A stretch of 64,000 nt of DNA from Bifidobacterium xylocopae (GCF_003315615.1 NZ_PDCH01000008.1:20204-84203), one strand, 5' to 3'; shown: positions 17,711-27,535, counted from the first letter of the stretch. A program made the numbers and translations. Notes: generated by a model not told the origin, from the letters alone.

Positions 17711-18034
17711 GGACTACCTCGCCGACACCGAGCTACAGAACATCGTCGGACCCCCCCCCCATCCTGCACTGAGAGACATAGGCCCAGACCCGGCAAAAGG
17801 AAACTGACCACCCACTGGAATCAAACCCAAACCAATGCCGCACTTGTAATCGGACAACGGCCCGGGCGCACACGGCGAGGCTGTGTGATATACTCGTGTC
17901 ACAAAACGTGGGCGATGATCGTGTGCCTTGGATTGGGGAATCCGGGATTGGCGCGGGCGGCCCTTTGGTTGGAATTTTGAGCTTTTCTTGGGTCCGGTGC
18001 CGGTGGGCGCTTGGTGACCCGTTGTGGAGGGATT
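17711..18034. other. Intergenic region upstream of the LRR surface-protein gene
   Basis: About 320 bases, including a 10-C run at 17751-17760. It should contain the LRR gene promoter. The frame read by the downstream LRR coding sequence is open across part of this region (from a GTG at 17896), but that upstream stretch has no ribosome site and encodes no signal peptide. Confidence 0.5.
17751..17760. repeat. Homopolymer tract, 10 C
   Basis: Ten consecutive C lie between the small hydrophobic ORF and the LRR gene. It is the shortest of the four long G/C runs in the window and may be variable. Confidence 0.85.
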
Positions 18035-21009
18035 ATGCGCTGCTCTCGTGTGGTGAGTGCCTTTACGGCCCTCATGTCCTTGACTGTCCTGGGGGGGGGG
18101 GGCTTAGTCTAACGGCACCCGCACCGGCTTACTCCCAGCCGACACAGCCACAGTCCAGACCCCTTCCGCAGACGTACAGCAGCACCCACACCGACCTCGT
18201 CAAGAACCTACCCCCGGCAGCGCAGCCGGCCGGTTCCATCCACACCGATATACATACCCAAACGGCCCCGCTGGCACGATTCGCGGTCCACACCCAGCCC
18301 AGGCCACACGCCCAGGCAGCGGGCCTGACCCCGCGCATAGAAAACTACTCCTGCACCCCAAACGTCAGCACCATAGCCCAATGCTTCCCCGACCCCGACC
18401 TCGCCAGATCAGTTATCAGAGATATTTTCGACCGTAGAGGCAAAAGGCCAAACGATATATTTAAACCATCGGAAAAACAATGTAACTATAGCTATACCGG
18501 TCGGTTCTGTACCTTCTCCGTCGACTTTTCGTCTGGCAGCAACCATAGTCTGCAAGGTGTGGAACAACTTTCTCAACTCATCGAGAGTTTCCAATTTACG
18601 GGCAGCGGTATGACCGACTCTGCGCTGTCAGGTGTCCGCTGGTCTGATCTGTACAACGTAACATCCATCGAAGTCAACAGCACATCACTAACGACGTTAG
18701 CTCCACTAACCAACATGTCAGGCCTCACAAGCATCAGAGCCCAGTACAACAGCCAGCTTAGTTCGCTAGGCACACTGAATAACCCAAATTTGACTGTAAT
18801 CAATATGGGAGGATACGGCGAATATGGAGATGAAGCTGGAAACAGTCTCACCAGCGCCGGCATAGCCTCAGTGAATTGGAGTCGCCTAACCATGCTCAAG
18901 GAGCTATACCTGGCACACAACAAACTCACCGATATCAGCCCCCTGACCGACATGCCCAGCTTGTCCATTCTAGACGTGACCAGCAATCAAATCGAGACAC
19001 TCGGACGGCTCAACAACCCTTCACTGACCAAACTATGGATAGGCTTCATGGCCACCGTCTACGATTACAACCAAAAACGTGGAAACAGACTGACCAGCGC
19101 GGGTATTGCGACAGTGAACTGGGCCAATCTCACCAAACTCGAAATGCTGTTCATGGATGATAACCGAATCACTGACATCAGCCCCATAACCAATCTACCC
19201 AGTCTCCGGGTGCTATACGCGGCCGGCAATCAAATCGATACTCTAGGCAGACTCAACAATCCCAAACTTGAAACGCTTTATCTCGGATATGCGTCTGGAA
19301 CAGACGGTTATGGCAACAAACTGACCAGCAGCAGTCTTTCGACAGTCACGTGGTCTTCCCTAACCCACCTGACTACTGTGGACTTGGCCCGTAATCAAAT
19401 CGGCGACATCAGCCCCATGACCAACATGCCCGTGTTGAGGGACCTAGACGCCCGATACAATAAAATTACCAACCTCGGCTCCTTGAACAATCCTAATATT
19501 GTTACCCTCAACCTACTTAACAACGAGCTGCCGGCGAACTCGCTCTTCACTGTCACCTGGTCGAACCTGACAAAACTAGTAAAACTCACCCTGGATAGCA
19601 ACTACATCGCCGACATCAGCCCACTTACCAATATGTCCAGCCTAAGCGAGCTATCCGTCGAGAATAACAACGTCAGCACACTCGGCAGCCTCAATAATCC
19701 AAACCTCACAACGCTCGGCTTAGGAAGGGGTTACCAATACAAGCCCCGCGAAATACTGGGCAACCGTTTGACCAGTCCAAGTTTGGCAAGCGTCAACTGG
19801 AGCGCCTTGACCAAACTCTCTGCTCTGTTTCTGGACTCGAACCAAATAACGGATATCAGTCTGATAAGCAATCTACCGGCACTGGCGAGGCTCAATGCCG
19901 CGGACAACCAAATCAGTGTCATAGGAGCCCTAGCCAATCCTAAACTCACCGACCTAAGTCTAGAAAACAATAAACTTACCGGAAATTGTTTATCTACAGT
20001 AAGCTGGACGATTTTACAGCAGTCACTAAAACTACTAGTTCTCACCCACAATCGAATCACCGATATCTCCCCTATAACCGGCATGACAAAACTTACCCGA
20101 CTGGATGCATCTGACAACAACATCAGTAAACTTGGGGCACTCGAAAACCCTGCACTTACCGAGGTGCATTTGACTGGTAACAATTTGACCGGTGAGAGTC
20201 TGGCTGGTGTGAACTGGGCCATATTGGGCACTTCACTGACACTCTTAAATATGAATCAGAACCACATCATTGACATCTCCAAAGTAGACTGGAGCAAACT
20301 CACCAAAATAGTCTACAGCGGATACCTCGGCATCAACAGCCAGACGCTGGTTTTGCCTACCATGCACAACTACTCCGACAACCCCATGGTGCTGGGGCCG
20401 GCCATCGTCAAACACTCGCCCGACACGTTTGCCACACCCACCCAGTGCACCAACTGGCAAAACAACCAGACGATAGATTGCTCAACACCGACCGGCGGAT
20501 CTTACAACACCGGCAATGGCGAGTACTCCTGGGCCCACTCCTACCCCGGGACCTATAAATACCCGTTCACCGCCACAGTCGCATTGCCCTCTGGCGTCAC
20601 GACGCCGTTCGAAGGAATCATCACGCGCGGGGTGGATGGGTTCACCGTCACCTTCGACCCCAACGGCGGCATCCTGCACACGCCGGCCGTGGTGCCGGTG
20701 AGCGGAGGCGGCCCGGTGGCCGAACCCAACCCCGCACCGACCATGAGCGGCGGGAAGTTCCTGGGCTGGTACACCCAGAGCTGGCTCAACACCAAATGGG
20801 ACTTCAGCCAGAACGTCAGCAGCAACATGACCCTCTACGCCCGCTGGGCCCCTGACTTCTCCCTACCCAAGGCGGGCGCTATACCCCTACAACGGTTGGG
20901 CGGAGGCACCCTACTGGTCCTCTCTTTGCTGACCGCGCTCACACTGGCGGCCCACCAAATGGCCAGCCGACGCTCCCATCCCGGAAAGCACACCCAGATC
21001 AGCGCCTGA
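18035..21009 (+). CDS. Internalin-like LRR surface protein, sortase-anchored; out of frame at a poly-G run (OFF as read)
   Basis: The ATG at 18035 (ribosome site GGAGGG) encodes a signal peptide, MRCSRVVSAFTALMSLTVLG, which runs into 12 G. Reading on gives a stop at 18110 after 25 codons. With 13 G the frame joins the long downstream frame, giving 991 residues: a Pro/Thr/Gln-rich stretch, an internalin-like cap (about 95-180), then LRRs in a higher-order unit of roughly 75 residues (GNRLTSAGIATVNW, ITDISPITNLPSL, DTLGRLNNP) to about residue 790. An InlB B-repeat-type domain follows (VTFDPNGG, FLGWY, LYARW), then the sorting signal LPKAG (about 944), a membrane helix and a basic tail. LRR proteins of this kind bind host or microbial surfaces. 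The gene is visibly AT-richer than its neighbours, suggesting transfer. Confidence 0.88.
18091..18102 (+). repeat. Poly-G tract (12 G) inside the LRR protein signal peptide
   Basis: Twelve consecutive G start at the third base of codon 19, exactly as in the RCC1 relic. Thirteen G (or 10 or 16) would restore the frame to the downstream protein. Twelve leads to TAA at 18110-18112. Confidence 0.95.
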
Positions 21010-21069
21010 GCCGATCGGAGCGGAGCGCATATCAATACCTGGCCCGGCAGTCTCCTTGCTGCCGGGCCG
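20981..21069 (+). repeat. Direct repeat copy 2: 3' end of the LRR gene plus terminator
   Basis: Nearly identical to 17347-17435. It spans the last codons, stop, spacer and hairpin. Confidence 0.9.
21041..21068 (+). terminator. Hairpin terminator after the LRR gene
   Basis: A perfect 10-bp stem GGCCCGGCAG / CTGCCGGGCC with an 8-base loop, 31 bases after the stop codon. There is no T-tract. Confidence 0.7.
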
Positions 21070-21167
21070 CCTCATACTCGCAAGCGCCCACCCGCACGCG
21101 CGTGGAAGGCCCTTAAAATGAGTGGTGAGGGCCCGGCATGGGGCTGGGCCGGTCGATTGGAGGGATC

Positions 21168-21374
21168 ATGACTGAGCAGGGTGGTCGTCGGATGAGGTCC
21201 AACGATTATTGGTCGGACAAGGACCAGAAGCAGTTCCAGCATATTGAGACCAGCGAGCAGGAGCGCGGACAGGATGAGAAGACCGCCGAGCGCATCGCCG
21301 CCGCAACGGTCAACAAGGAACGCAGCCGGCAGGGACGGACCAAGGCCCAGCAGGAGGGCAAGGCCAAGGCCTGA
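21168..21374 (+). CDS. Small hydrophilic protein, often annotated 'plasmid stabilization protein'
   Basis: 68 residues from the ATG at 21168 (ribosome site TTGGAGGGATC). The highly charged sequence includes KQFQHIETSEQERG and AAATVNKERS. This resembles the short bacterial family with an EHI...ERG...A..VN motif that databases often label plasmid stabilization protein. Its real function is unknown and nothing here suggests a plasmid. It has no membrane segment or cysteines. It is a single gene followed by a hairpin. Confidence 0.7.
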   Translation: MTEQGGRRMRSNDYWSDKDQKQFQHIETSEQERGQDEKTAERIAAATVNKERSRQGRTKAQQEGKAKA

Positions 21375-21440
21375 GCCGGCTGTCCGGCCGGGCACGATAT
21401 CGGTTCGCCGGTCGGAAACGAACCATCAATACAGCAGAGA

Positions 21441-21474
21441 GGCCATCAGCGGGGGCGGGACCCCGCCGGTGGCC
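21441..21474. terminator. Hairpin between the small protein gene and pstB
   Basis: GGCCATCAGCGGGG pairs with CCCCGCCGGTGGCC (two mismatches), followed by TTTCGCG on the plus strand. It probably terminates the small gene and, on the other strand, pstB. Confidence 0.65.
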
Positions 21475-21511
21475 TTTCGCGTATGCGCGAATCCGCTGGA
21501 CCGGCGCGGGC

Positions 21512-22291
21512 TCAGCCGAAGCGGCCGGAGATGTAGCGCTCGGTGTCCTCCTCGTGGGGGTTGGAGAAGATGGTGGAGGTGTCGTCCATCTCCACCAGGT
21601 GGCCGGGCTGGCCCACGGCCTTCAGGTTGAAGAAGGCCGTGTAGTCGGAGACGCGGGCGGCCTGCTGCATGTTGTGGGTGACGATCACGATGGTGTAGTC
21701 GCGCTTGAGTTCGTTGATCAGGTCCTCCACCGCCAGCGTGGAGATGGGGTCGAGGGCGGAGCAGGGCTCGTCCATCAGGAGCACCTGGGGGTGGACGGCC
21801 ACGGCCCGGGCGATGCACAGGCGCTGCTGCTGGCCGCCGGACAGGCCGATGCCGGGCCTGTCCAGCCGATCCTTGACCTCGTTCCAGAGGTTGGCGCCCT
21901 TCAGGGCCCACTCCACCAAGTCGTCGGCGTCGGACTTGGAGATGCGCTTGTTGTTGAGCCGGATGCCGGCCAGCACGTTCTCCCGGATCGACATGGTCGG
22001 GAAGGGGTTGGCCCTCTGGAAGACCATGCCCACATCACGACGCACCGCCACCGGATCCACGTCCGGTGCGTAGAGATCCTGGCCCTCCAGCAGGACCTGT
22101 CCGGTCACGTGGGCACCGGGCGTGATCTCATGCATCCGGTCCAGGGTGCGCAGCACGGTCGATTTGCCACAGCCGGATGGTCCGATGAAAGCCGTGACCT
22201 TGTTTGGCTTGATGACCATGTTCACGTCCTGCACGGCCAGGAAGTCACCGTAGTAGACATTCAGGTGGTTGATGTCGATCCTTTGTCCCAT
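21512..22291 (-). CDS. pstB: Phosphate ABC transporter ATP-binding protein
   Basis: A 259-residue cytoplasmic ATPase of the PstSCAB importer. Walker [10 protein letters not shown] is at residues 37-45; the signature LSGGQQQR and Walker [13 protein letters not shown] are intact, as is the switch His in IVTHNM. It is the last gene of pstS-pstC-pstA-pstB, 55 bases after pstA. No phoU follows in this window. Confidence 0.97.
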   Translation of the reverse strand: MGQRIDINHLNVYYGDFLAVQDVNMVIKPNKVTAFIGPSGCGKSTVLRTLDRMHEITPGAHVTGQVLLEGQDLYAPDVDPVAVRRDVGMVFQRANPFPTMSIRENVLAGIRLNNKRISKSDADDLVEWALKGANLWNEVKDRLDRPGIGLSGGQQQRLCIARAVAVHPQVLLMDEPCSALDPISTLAVEDLINELKRDYTIVIVTHNMQQAARVSDYTAFFNLKAVGQPGHLVEMDDTSTIFSNPHEEDTERYISGRFG

Positions 22292-22346
22292 TAGTGCGCC
22301 GCCTCCCCTGCCTGGCAGGAACCGATTCGTATGACTCTATCCATGG

Positions 22347-23384
22347 TTACTTGTCCGCTTTCACTGCAAAGACCCTTGCCACGAGGCGTCCCAGCAGGTT
22401 GAGGATCAGGACAATGATAATCAACGCGAGCGCTGCGGCCCAGGCCCGCTCCATGCGGATGCCGGCCACGCAGCCCTCGGCCGAGCCCGGCCCGCAGACC
22501 GCCAGACCCTGGGAGAACTCGTTGTAGACGTAGACCGGCAAGGTGGTCATGCGCCCCGAGAAAAGGTTGGGATTGGTGGAGGCGATGAAGCCGGATGCGA
22601 TGAGCAGGGGCGCCGTCTCGCCGATCACACGGGCGATGGCCAGGATAACGCCCGACACGATGCCGGGCAGGGCCGTGCGTAGGACGATCCTGGTGATCGT
22701 GCGCTGTTGGGTCACCCCCAGGGCATAGGCCGCCTCGCGCAGGTCGGTGGGCACCACCCTGAGCATGTCCTCGCTGGTTTTGACGACCGTGGGGATCATA
22801 AGCAGGGAAAGGGCCACCGAGCCGGAGAAGCCGTTCACCGTGCCGGGCCCGGCGATGGCGGCGAACATGGAGAAGGCGAACAGGCCCGCCACGATCGATG
22901 GAATGCCGCTCATGACGTCCACCAGCAGGGAGATGGCGCCGGCCAGGCGGGAGCCCGAGGCGTACTCGACCAGGAAGACCGCGCACATCACGCCGATCGG
23001 AACCGAAATGACCATGGCACCGGCGGTGACCTCCAGGGTGCCGACGACCGCGTGCAGGATGCCGCCGTGACCGCCGGTGGCCGTGGGGCTGCCACCCACG
23101 ACACCGGACATGTTATGGGTCAGGAAATCCCAGTTGAGGCGCCTGGCGCCGCGCGAAAGGCTGGCCCACAGGACGGATGCCAGCGGGATGAGCGCCAGGA
23201 GGAAGGACAGGGCGATCAGCCCGGTCATGAACAGGTTGTGGCGCTTTCGGGCGCGAATCGAGGAACGCGTTGGACGGAAGCGGTCGAAGTCGATGACCGG
23301 TTTGGCGGCCCTTTCCGCTTCCGAACGGGGTCCTGCTGGGGGGATGCCCCGCGCCGCAGGTTGCCGTTGGCTCACCGGATTCAT
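22347..23384 (-). CDS. pstA: Phosphate ABC transporter permease PstA
   Basis: A 345-residue inner-membrane permease with six predicted helices. The EAA loop (REAAYALGVTQQRTI) contacts PstB. A cytoplasmic N-terminal extension of about 45 residues precedes the first helix. The start overlaps the pstC stop by four bases (ATGA), indicating translational coupling. Confidence 0.95.
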   Translation of the reverse strand: MNPVSQRQPAARGIPPAGPRSEAERAAKPVIDFDRFRPTRSSIRARKRHNLFMTGLIALSFLLALIPLASVLWASLSRGARRLNWDFLTHNMSGVVGGSPTATGGHGGILHAVVGTLEVTAGAMVISVPIGVMCAVFLVEYASGSRLAGAISLLVDVMSGIPSIVAGLFAFSMFAAIAGPGTVNGFSGSVALSLLMIPTVVKTSEDMLRVVPTDLREAAYALGVTQQRTITRIVLRTALPGIVSGVILAIARVIGETAPLLIASGFIASTNPNLFSGRMTTLPVYVYNEFSQGLAVCGPGSAEGCVAGIRMERAWAAALALIIIVLILNLLGRLVARVFAVKADK

Positions 23385-24409
23385 TGGTCGCCCCCCTTCG
23401 CCGTGATGCGCCGTGCCGCATAGTTGACCAGGAAGGTGATGGCGAACAGCACCAGACCGGTGGCGACCAGGGTGGCCACACCCATGGAGTCGGCCTCGGG
23501 GAACTGGGCGGCGATGTTCGCTGCGATGGTCTGGTTGGCGGAGGCCCTGAGCAGGCGTACCGAGTATGTCAGTCCGGGCGAGAGGATCATCAGTACGGCC
23601 ATGGTCTCACCCAGGGCGCGGCCCAGGCCCAGCATGGACGCGGAGATCAGGCCGGCCCGCCCGAAGGGCAGGACGGCCAGGCGGATCGTCTCCCATTTGG
23701 TGGCGCCCAGGGCCAGGGCGGCCTCGCGTTGCAGGCGTGGCGCCTGGGCGAAGATGTCCCGGCCCACCGATGTGATGATCGGCACGATCATGACCGCCAG
23801 GACCAGGGCGACCGTGGCCGCCGACCGTGCGGGGGCGGCTACGGGTCCGGCGAAAAGTGGAATCCAGCCCAGCCATCGGGAGAGCCAGGACCAGAAGCCG
23901 GTGATGGCCGGCACGAGCAGCAGCGCCCCCCACAGGCCGTATATGACGGACGGAATGGCTGCCAGGAGGTCGATCACGGCAGACAGCGCCGAAGCCAGGC
24001 GTCGGGGAGCATAATAAGTGATGAACAGAGCGATGCCCACCGAGACCGGAAAGGCCAGCAAAAGGGCCAGGCCGGCGATCAGGACCGTGCCGAACAGCAA
24101 GGGCCCTACATACGTCAGGAAGGAGGACGAACGGCCTCCGGAGAGGGATTCGAGCGCGGAGCTGCGCTCGGAGGGGTCACCGGTGAAGGCCGGCAGGGCG
24201 CGCAGGACCAGGAAGAGCGTTACGGCCGCGAGGGCCGCGAAAATCAGGAGGCCCGCCCCCCAGGCCAAGGCTTTGAAGATCCTGTCGGCCCTCTGTCCCG
24301 AACGGTCGGCGCCTTCATGGCCATCGGCCCCGCCGACCGGGACTGCTGAGCCATCCATGCCTGCCGCCACTCCGTGCTCATCCACCATCGGCTCCTCCCC
24401 CTGTCTCAT
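23381..24409 (-). CDS. pstC: Phosphate ABC transporter permease PstC
   Basis: A 342-residue permease partner of PstA. The N-terminus is polar, then six or so helices follow with the EAA-type loop QREAALALGATKWET. It overlaps both pstS (four bases) and pstA (four bases), so the operon is tightly coupled. Confidence 0.95.
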   Translation of the reverse strand: MRQGEEPMVDEHGVAAGMDGSAVPVGGADGHEGADRSGQRADRIFKALAWGAGLLIFAALAAVTLFLVLRALPAFTGDPSERSSALESLSGGRSSSFLTYVGPLLFGTVLIAGLALLLAFPVSVGIALFITYYAPRRLASALSAVIDLLAAIPSVIYGLWGALLLVPAITGFWSWLSRWLGWIPLFAGPVAAPARSAATVALVLAVMIVPIITSVGRDIFAQAPRLQREAALALGATKWETIRLAVLPFGRAGLISASMLGLGRALGETMAVLMILSPGLTYSVRLLRASANQTIAANIAAQFPEADSMGVATLVATGLVLFAITFLVNYAARRITAKGGDQ

Positions 24410-25551
24410 GACGCCTCGATGGCTTCCACCGAGGACATGACACGTTGGCGCACGGCCGGACTCAAGGGGGCCGACCCGGCGTTGGTCTCGGATGCCCGCT
24501 GCCCCTCCTGTGAAAGGAGATAGGTCAACCAGGACTTGGCGAAGGCGGCCTTGCGTCCATTCGGATCGCGCTCGTAGGCCCTGCAGACGACATCATAGGA
24601 GACCAGGAGCAGCGGGTAGGCGTCCGGCTCCCGGGTGGCGTAATCCACGTCCAGGACCTGGCGCAGGGAGCCCTCGGACCGGTCCCTGAAGCGGGATTGG
24701 TCCATGGCCTTGGCCGCCCCCTCGGCCGAAGCCGTGACGAACCCGCCGCCCACTTTGAGCGCCACGGTTCCCAGACCAACCGCCTGGGCCGCGTCCGCAT
24801 ACCCGAAGGTGCCTTCCGCCTGCGACAGGGTCATGACGAGGCCGGCCGTACCCTTGGCGCCTTGTCCAACCTCATTGGGCCAGTTCTCACCGGGCCGGTG
24901 GGGCCAGGCTGGGCCGGCGGCGGCTTCCAGATACGAAGTGAGAGTCTTGGTTGTGCCGGATTTGTCCGAGCGATGGACCACGGTGATCGGCAGGTCCGGC
25001 AGTTGCACACCCGGGTTCAACCGGGCCAGGCGGACGTCGTTCCAGCGGGTGATGCCCCCCTCGAAGATCTGGGCTACAGCCGTCGGATCCATATGCAGGT
25101 GTGCGCCCGCACCGCCCTCTTGCAGGGAAGGGAGATTATAAGCCAGGGCGATGGGGGTGGCATAGACCGGCACCTCGAACGCCGTGCCGCGTGCGCAAAC
25201 ACCCCGGGACCGGTCCACCTGGGACTGACTCAACGGTTCGTCGGTACCCGCCCAGACGACTGATCCGGACAGGAAAGCCGTGACCCCGGCACCGGAGCCG
25301 GCTGGGTCGTACGAGATACGGGCGGATGGATGGGCGGCATGGAAAGCCGCGATCCAGGCCTCGTCAGCCGACTGCTGGGAAGAGGCGCCCGAGCCGGCCA
25401 CCTCCCCCGCAAACGTGTCATCACCGCCGCCGGCCAGCACTCCCGCCGCCAGATCGGGGGACGGTGCGTTATCGCCGCATGCGGCCAGGGCAAAGGCCAG
25501 CGCTGAGGCGGTCAGCACAGCCACCACCCGGGCGAAAACCGGCTTACTCAT
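24406..25551 (-). CDS. pstS: Phosphate-binding lipoprotein PstS
   Basis: A 381-residue phosphate-binding protein anchored to the outer face of the membrane by a lipid on the Cys of the lipobox LAAC (about residue 24). The motif SGASSQQSADEAW near residue 55 matches the conserved PstS phosphate-binding region, and HRSDKSGTTKT (about 195) contributes further ligand contacts. It is the first gene of the pst operon with a strong ribosome site (GAGGAGGAGC). Induction by phosphate limitation is expected from the family; I did not identify a convincing PHO box. Confidence 0.95.
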   Translation of the reverse strand: MSKPVFARVVAVLTASALAFALAACGDNAPSPDLAAGVLAGGGDDTFAGEVAGSGASSQQSADEAWIAAFHAAHPSARISYDPAGSGAGVTAFLSGSVVWAGTDEPLSQSQVDRSRGVCARGTAFEVPVYATPIALAYNLPSLQEGGAGAHLHMDPTAVAQIFEGGITRWNDVRLARLNPGVQLPDLPITVVHRSDKSGTTKTLTSYLEAAAGPAWPHRPGENWPNEVGQGAKGTAGLVMTLSQAEGTFGYADAAQAVGLGTVALKVGGGFVTASAEGAAKAMDQSRFRDRSEGSLRQVLDVDYATREPDAYPLLLVSYDVVCRAYERDPNGRKAAFAKSWLTYLLSQEGQRASETNAGSAPLSPAVRQRVMSSVEAIEAS

Positions 25552-25859
25552 GCTCCTCCTCGGCCGTCATGGGCACACGTCCATGGATAAGCTTAACCGG
25601 ACCTGATGATGAATCGTAGGAGCCGCCATCCCGGTCTGGGCAATGTGATTGAGTGATTCTGGAACATCTCTCCAGATATTCATCAAAGGAACAGCATGGC
25701 CACGCCTGCTGCCTTTCCCGACAGCGGAATCCAGCCGGCAGCACCGCTGTCATTCGGCCGGCGAAACGCCGTCGCGGCAGGCATGATAAAACTAATGGAT
25801 CCGGTCAGGCCGTCCGAGGCGCCCGGCACATTCTGATAGAGCAGAGGAAGTGGTTGCGA
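25552..25859. other. Divergent promoter region between pstS and the MFS gene
   Basis: About 310 bases separate two divergent genes. It should hold both promoters. I see no inverted repeat or hexamer pair strong enough to call. Confidence 0.5.
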
Positions 25860-27509
25860 ATGAGGAAACCGGAGCTGGCTGCAAGCAAGCAGGCGCTCAG
25901 CAGGGAAGCGGCCTTCACCGACGGCCACCTGACCCGGCCGGCTCTGATATCCCTGTCCATCCTTACTGCGATCACCTTTCTGGGCAACTTCACCCAGCTC
26001 CAGCTGGCTTCGGCCCTGCCGACGATTGTGGGCGAGTTCGGCATCACGCTGACGACCGGGCAGTGGCTCACCTCCGTCTTCCAGTTGGTGATGGGCGTGA
26101 TGGTTCCGCTCACCGGCTTCCTTACCAAGCGCTTCTCCACGCGGCAGATCGTCATCACCTCGATGGCGGTCTTCACACTCGGCTCGATTCTGAGCTGGCA
26201 GTCCACCTCCTTCGCCCTTGTGCTCCTGGGGCGCATACTGGAGGCGGTCGGCACGGGCACCATGTGGCCGGTCCTGCAGATCACGGTCTTCTCCATCTAT
26301 CCGCTGGCAAAACGAGGCATGGCCATGGGCACAGTGGGCGTGGCCATGAGCGTCGCCCCGGCGATCGGCCCCACCTTCGGAGGCTGGCAGACCGACTCGC
26401 ATGGCTGGCGCTCCATCTTCCTGTCGCTGACGGTCCTGGGGCTCATCGGTCTGGTCGCTTCCACCTTCTGGCTGCATAACTTCGGCGAGACGGACAAGAC
26501 GATCAGGACCGACTTCTTCTCGGTGGCCCTCTCGATCTTCGGCTTCGGCGGGCTCATGTTCGGATTCACCAACATCGAGAACTTCCCCATGGCCAATCCC
26601 ATGGTCTGGCTGCCGATGGCCATCGGCCTGGTGGGCATCGTCTGGTTCGTCCTCCGCCAGCTCCACCGGAGCAAGCCCCTGCTTGACCTTCGCGTATTGA
26701 AGGTCAAGAACTTCACGGTCGGCACCGCCATCGCCTCCCTGTCATTCTTCGCCTTCAGCTCGGTGACCGTCATCCTCCCCCTCTACATCCAGACAGACCG
26801 GGGTTTCTCCGCCACCATGTCCGGATTGGTCATGCTGCCGGGCGCGATCGGCACCGCCATCGCCCAGTTCTTCGGGGGCCGGCTCCTTGACCGGATGGGT
26901 GCACGGCCCGTTGCCCTGACCGGCTGCACCATTCTGTTCCTCGGCACCGTCGGGATGAGCATGATCGGTTCGACCACTTGGATCGGCATGGTCTCCATAC
27001 TCCAATTCACTCGCCAGATCGGCATGGGCTTCACCCTGATGCCGCTGACCACCTGGTCCCTGAACAACCTGCCGCCCAAGGATCTGTCCGCCGGTTCTGC
27101 CGTGACCAACACGGCCCGGCAGATCGCCGGCGCCGTGGGTGCGCCGGTCCTGGTCATCCTCATGGAGACGATCACCGCCATGCACCACCAGTCGGTCGGC
27201 GGCGGAGCCTCCACCCAGATCGCCTCCAACATCTTCGGCGTCCAATGGGCCCTGCGCATCTCAGGCATGATCTGCTTCGGCATGCTGATCCTGGTCTATT
27301 TCGGGGTCCGGGGGGCGGACGCGGGCTCCGGCCGCGCCATGACCCGTATGGTCCTGCGCCACATGCACTTCGTCCACGTTCCGGGTGCCGCATCGGCGCG
27401 CAAGGCTTCAACCAGTGAGGCCGAGGCCGACAAGAAGGAGGAGGCCGCGGCCACGCAGATGACCACTCCGGCCATCAACGCACCCGCCAAGCCCATCGAT
27501 AAAGGCTGA
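25860..27509 (+). CDS. MFS multidrug exporter, DHA2 family (14 helices, EmrB/QacA-like)
   Basis: A 549-residue membrane protein with about 14 helices. Family motifs are visible: LASALPTIVGEFG in helix 1, the loop GFLTKRFSTRQIV (motif A), and the motif C-like VGVAMSVAPAIGPTFGG. It likely expels drugs or bile-like compounds using the proton gradient; the substrate is unknown. A charged C-terminal tail (SEAEADKKEEAAA) extends into the cytoplasm. The ATG at 25860 has GAGGAAG upstream. The frame extends 69 codons further back but without membrane character. Confidence 0.9.
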   Translation: MRKPELAASKQALSREAAFTDGHLTRPALISLSILTAITFLGNFTQLQLASALPTIVGEFGITLTTGQWLTSVFQLVMGVMVPLTGFLTKRFSTRQIVITSMAVFTLGSILSWQSTSFALVLLGRILEAVGTGTMWPVLQITVFSIYPLAKRGMAMGTVGVAMSVAPAIGPTFGGWQTDSHGWRSIFLSLTVLGLIGLVASTFWLHNFGETDKTIRTDFFSVALSIFGFGGLMFGFTNIENFPMANPMVWLPMAIGLVGIVWFVLRQLHRSKPLLDLRVLKVKNFTVGTAIASLSFFAFSSVTVILPLYIQTDRGFSATMSGLVMLPGAIGTAIAQFFGGRLLDRMGARPVALTGCTILFLGTVGMSMIGSTTWIGMVSILQFTRQIGMGFTLMPLTTWSLNNLPPKDLSAGSAVTNTARQIAGAVGAPVLVILMETITAMHHQSVGGGASTQIASNIFGVQWALRISGMICFGMLILVYFGVRGADAGSGRAMTRMVLRHMHFVHVPGAASARKASTSEAEADKKEEAAATQMTTPAINAPAKPIDKG

Positions 27510-27535
27510 CGGGCCAGCATCCCCGGTCATACAGC

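Noticed and set aside
17896..18034. GTG at 17896 as the true start of the LRR protein, which would make it in frame as read
   Set aside because: No ribosome site and no signal peptide in that frame, while the ATG at 18035 has both and parallels the RCC1 relic. It cannot be fully excluded.
18700..20300. LRR repeats as a DNA-level tandem array prone to expansion
   Set aside because: The units are similar at the protein level but too diverged in DNA for easy slippage.
14928..21070. The accessory region as an integrated phage or conjugative element
   Set aside because: No integrase, transposase, attachment repeat or tRNA border is visible; the nearest tRNA genes are 20 kb away.
21168..21374. 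The small hydrophilic protein as part of a toxin-antitoxin pair
   Set aside because: No partner gene lies beside it, and the database label for this family is not backed by function.
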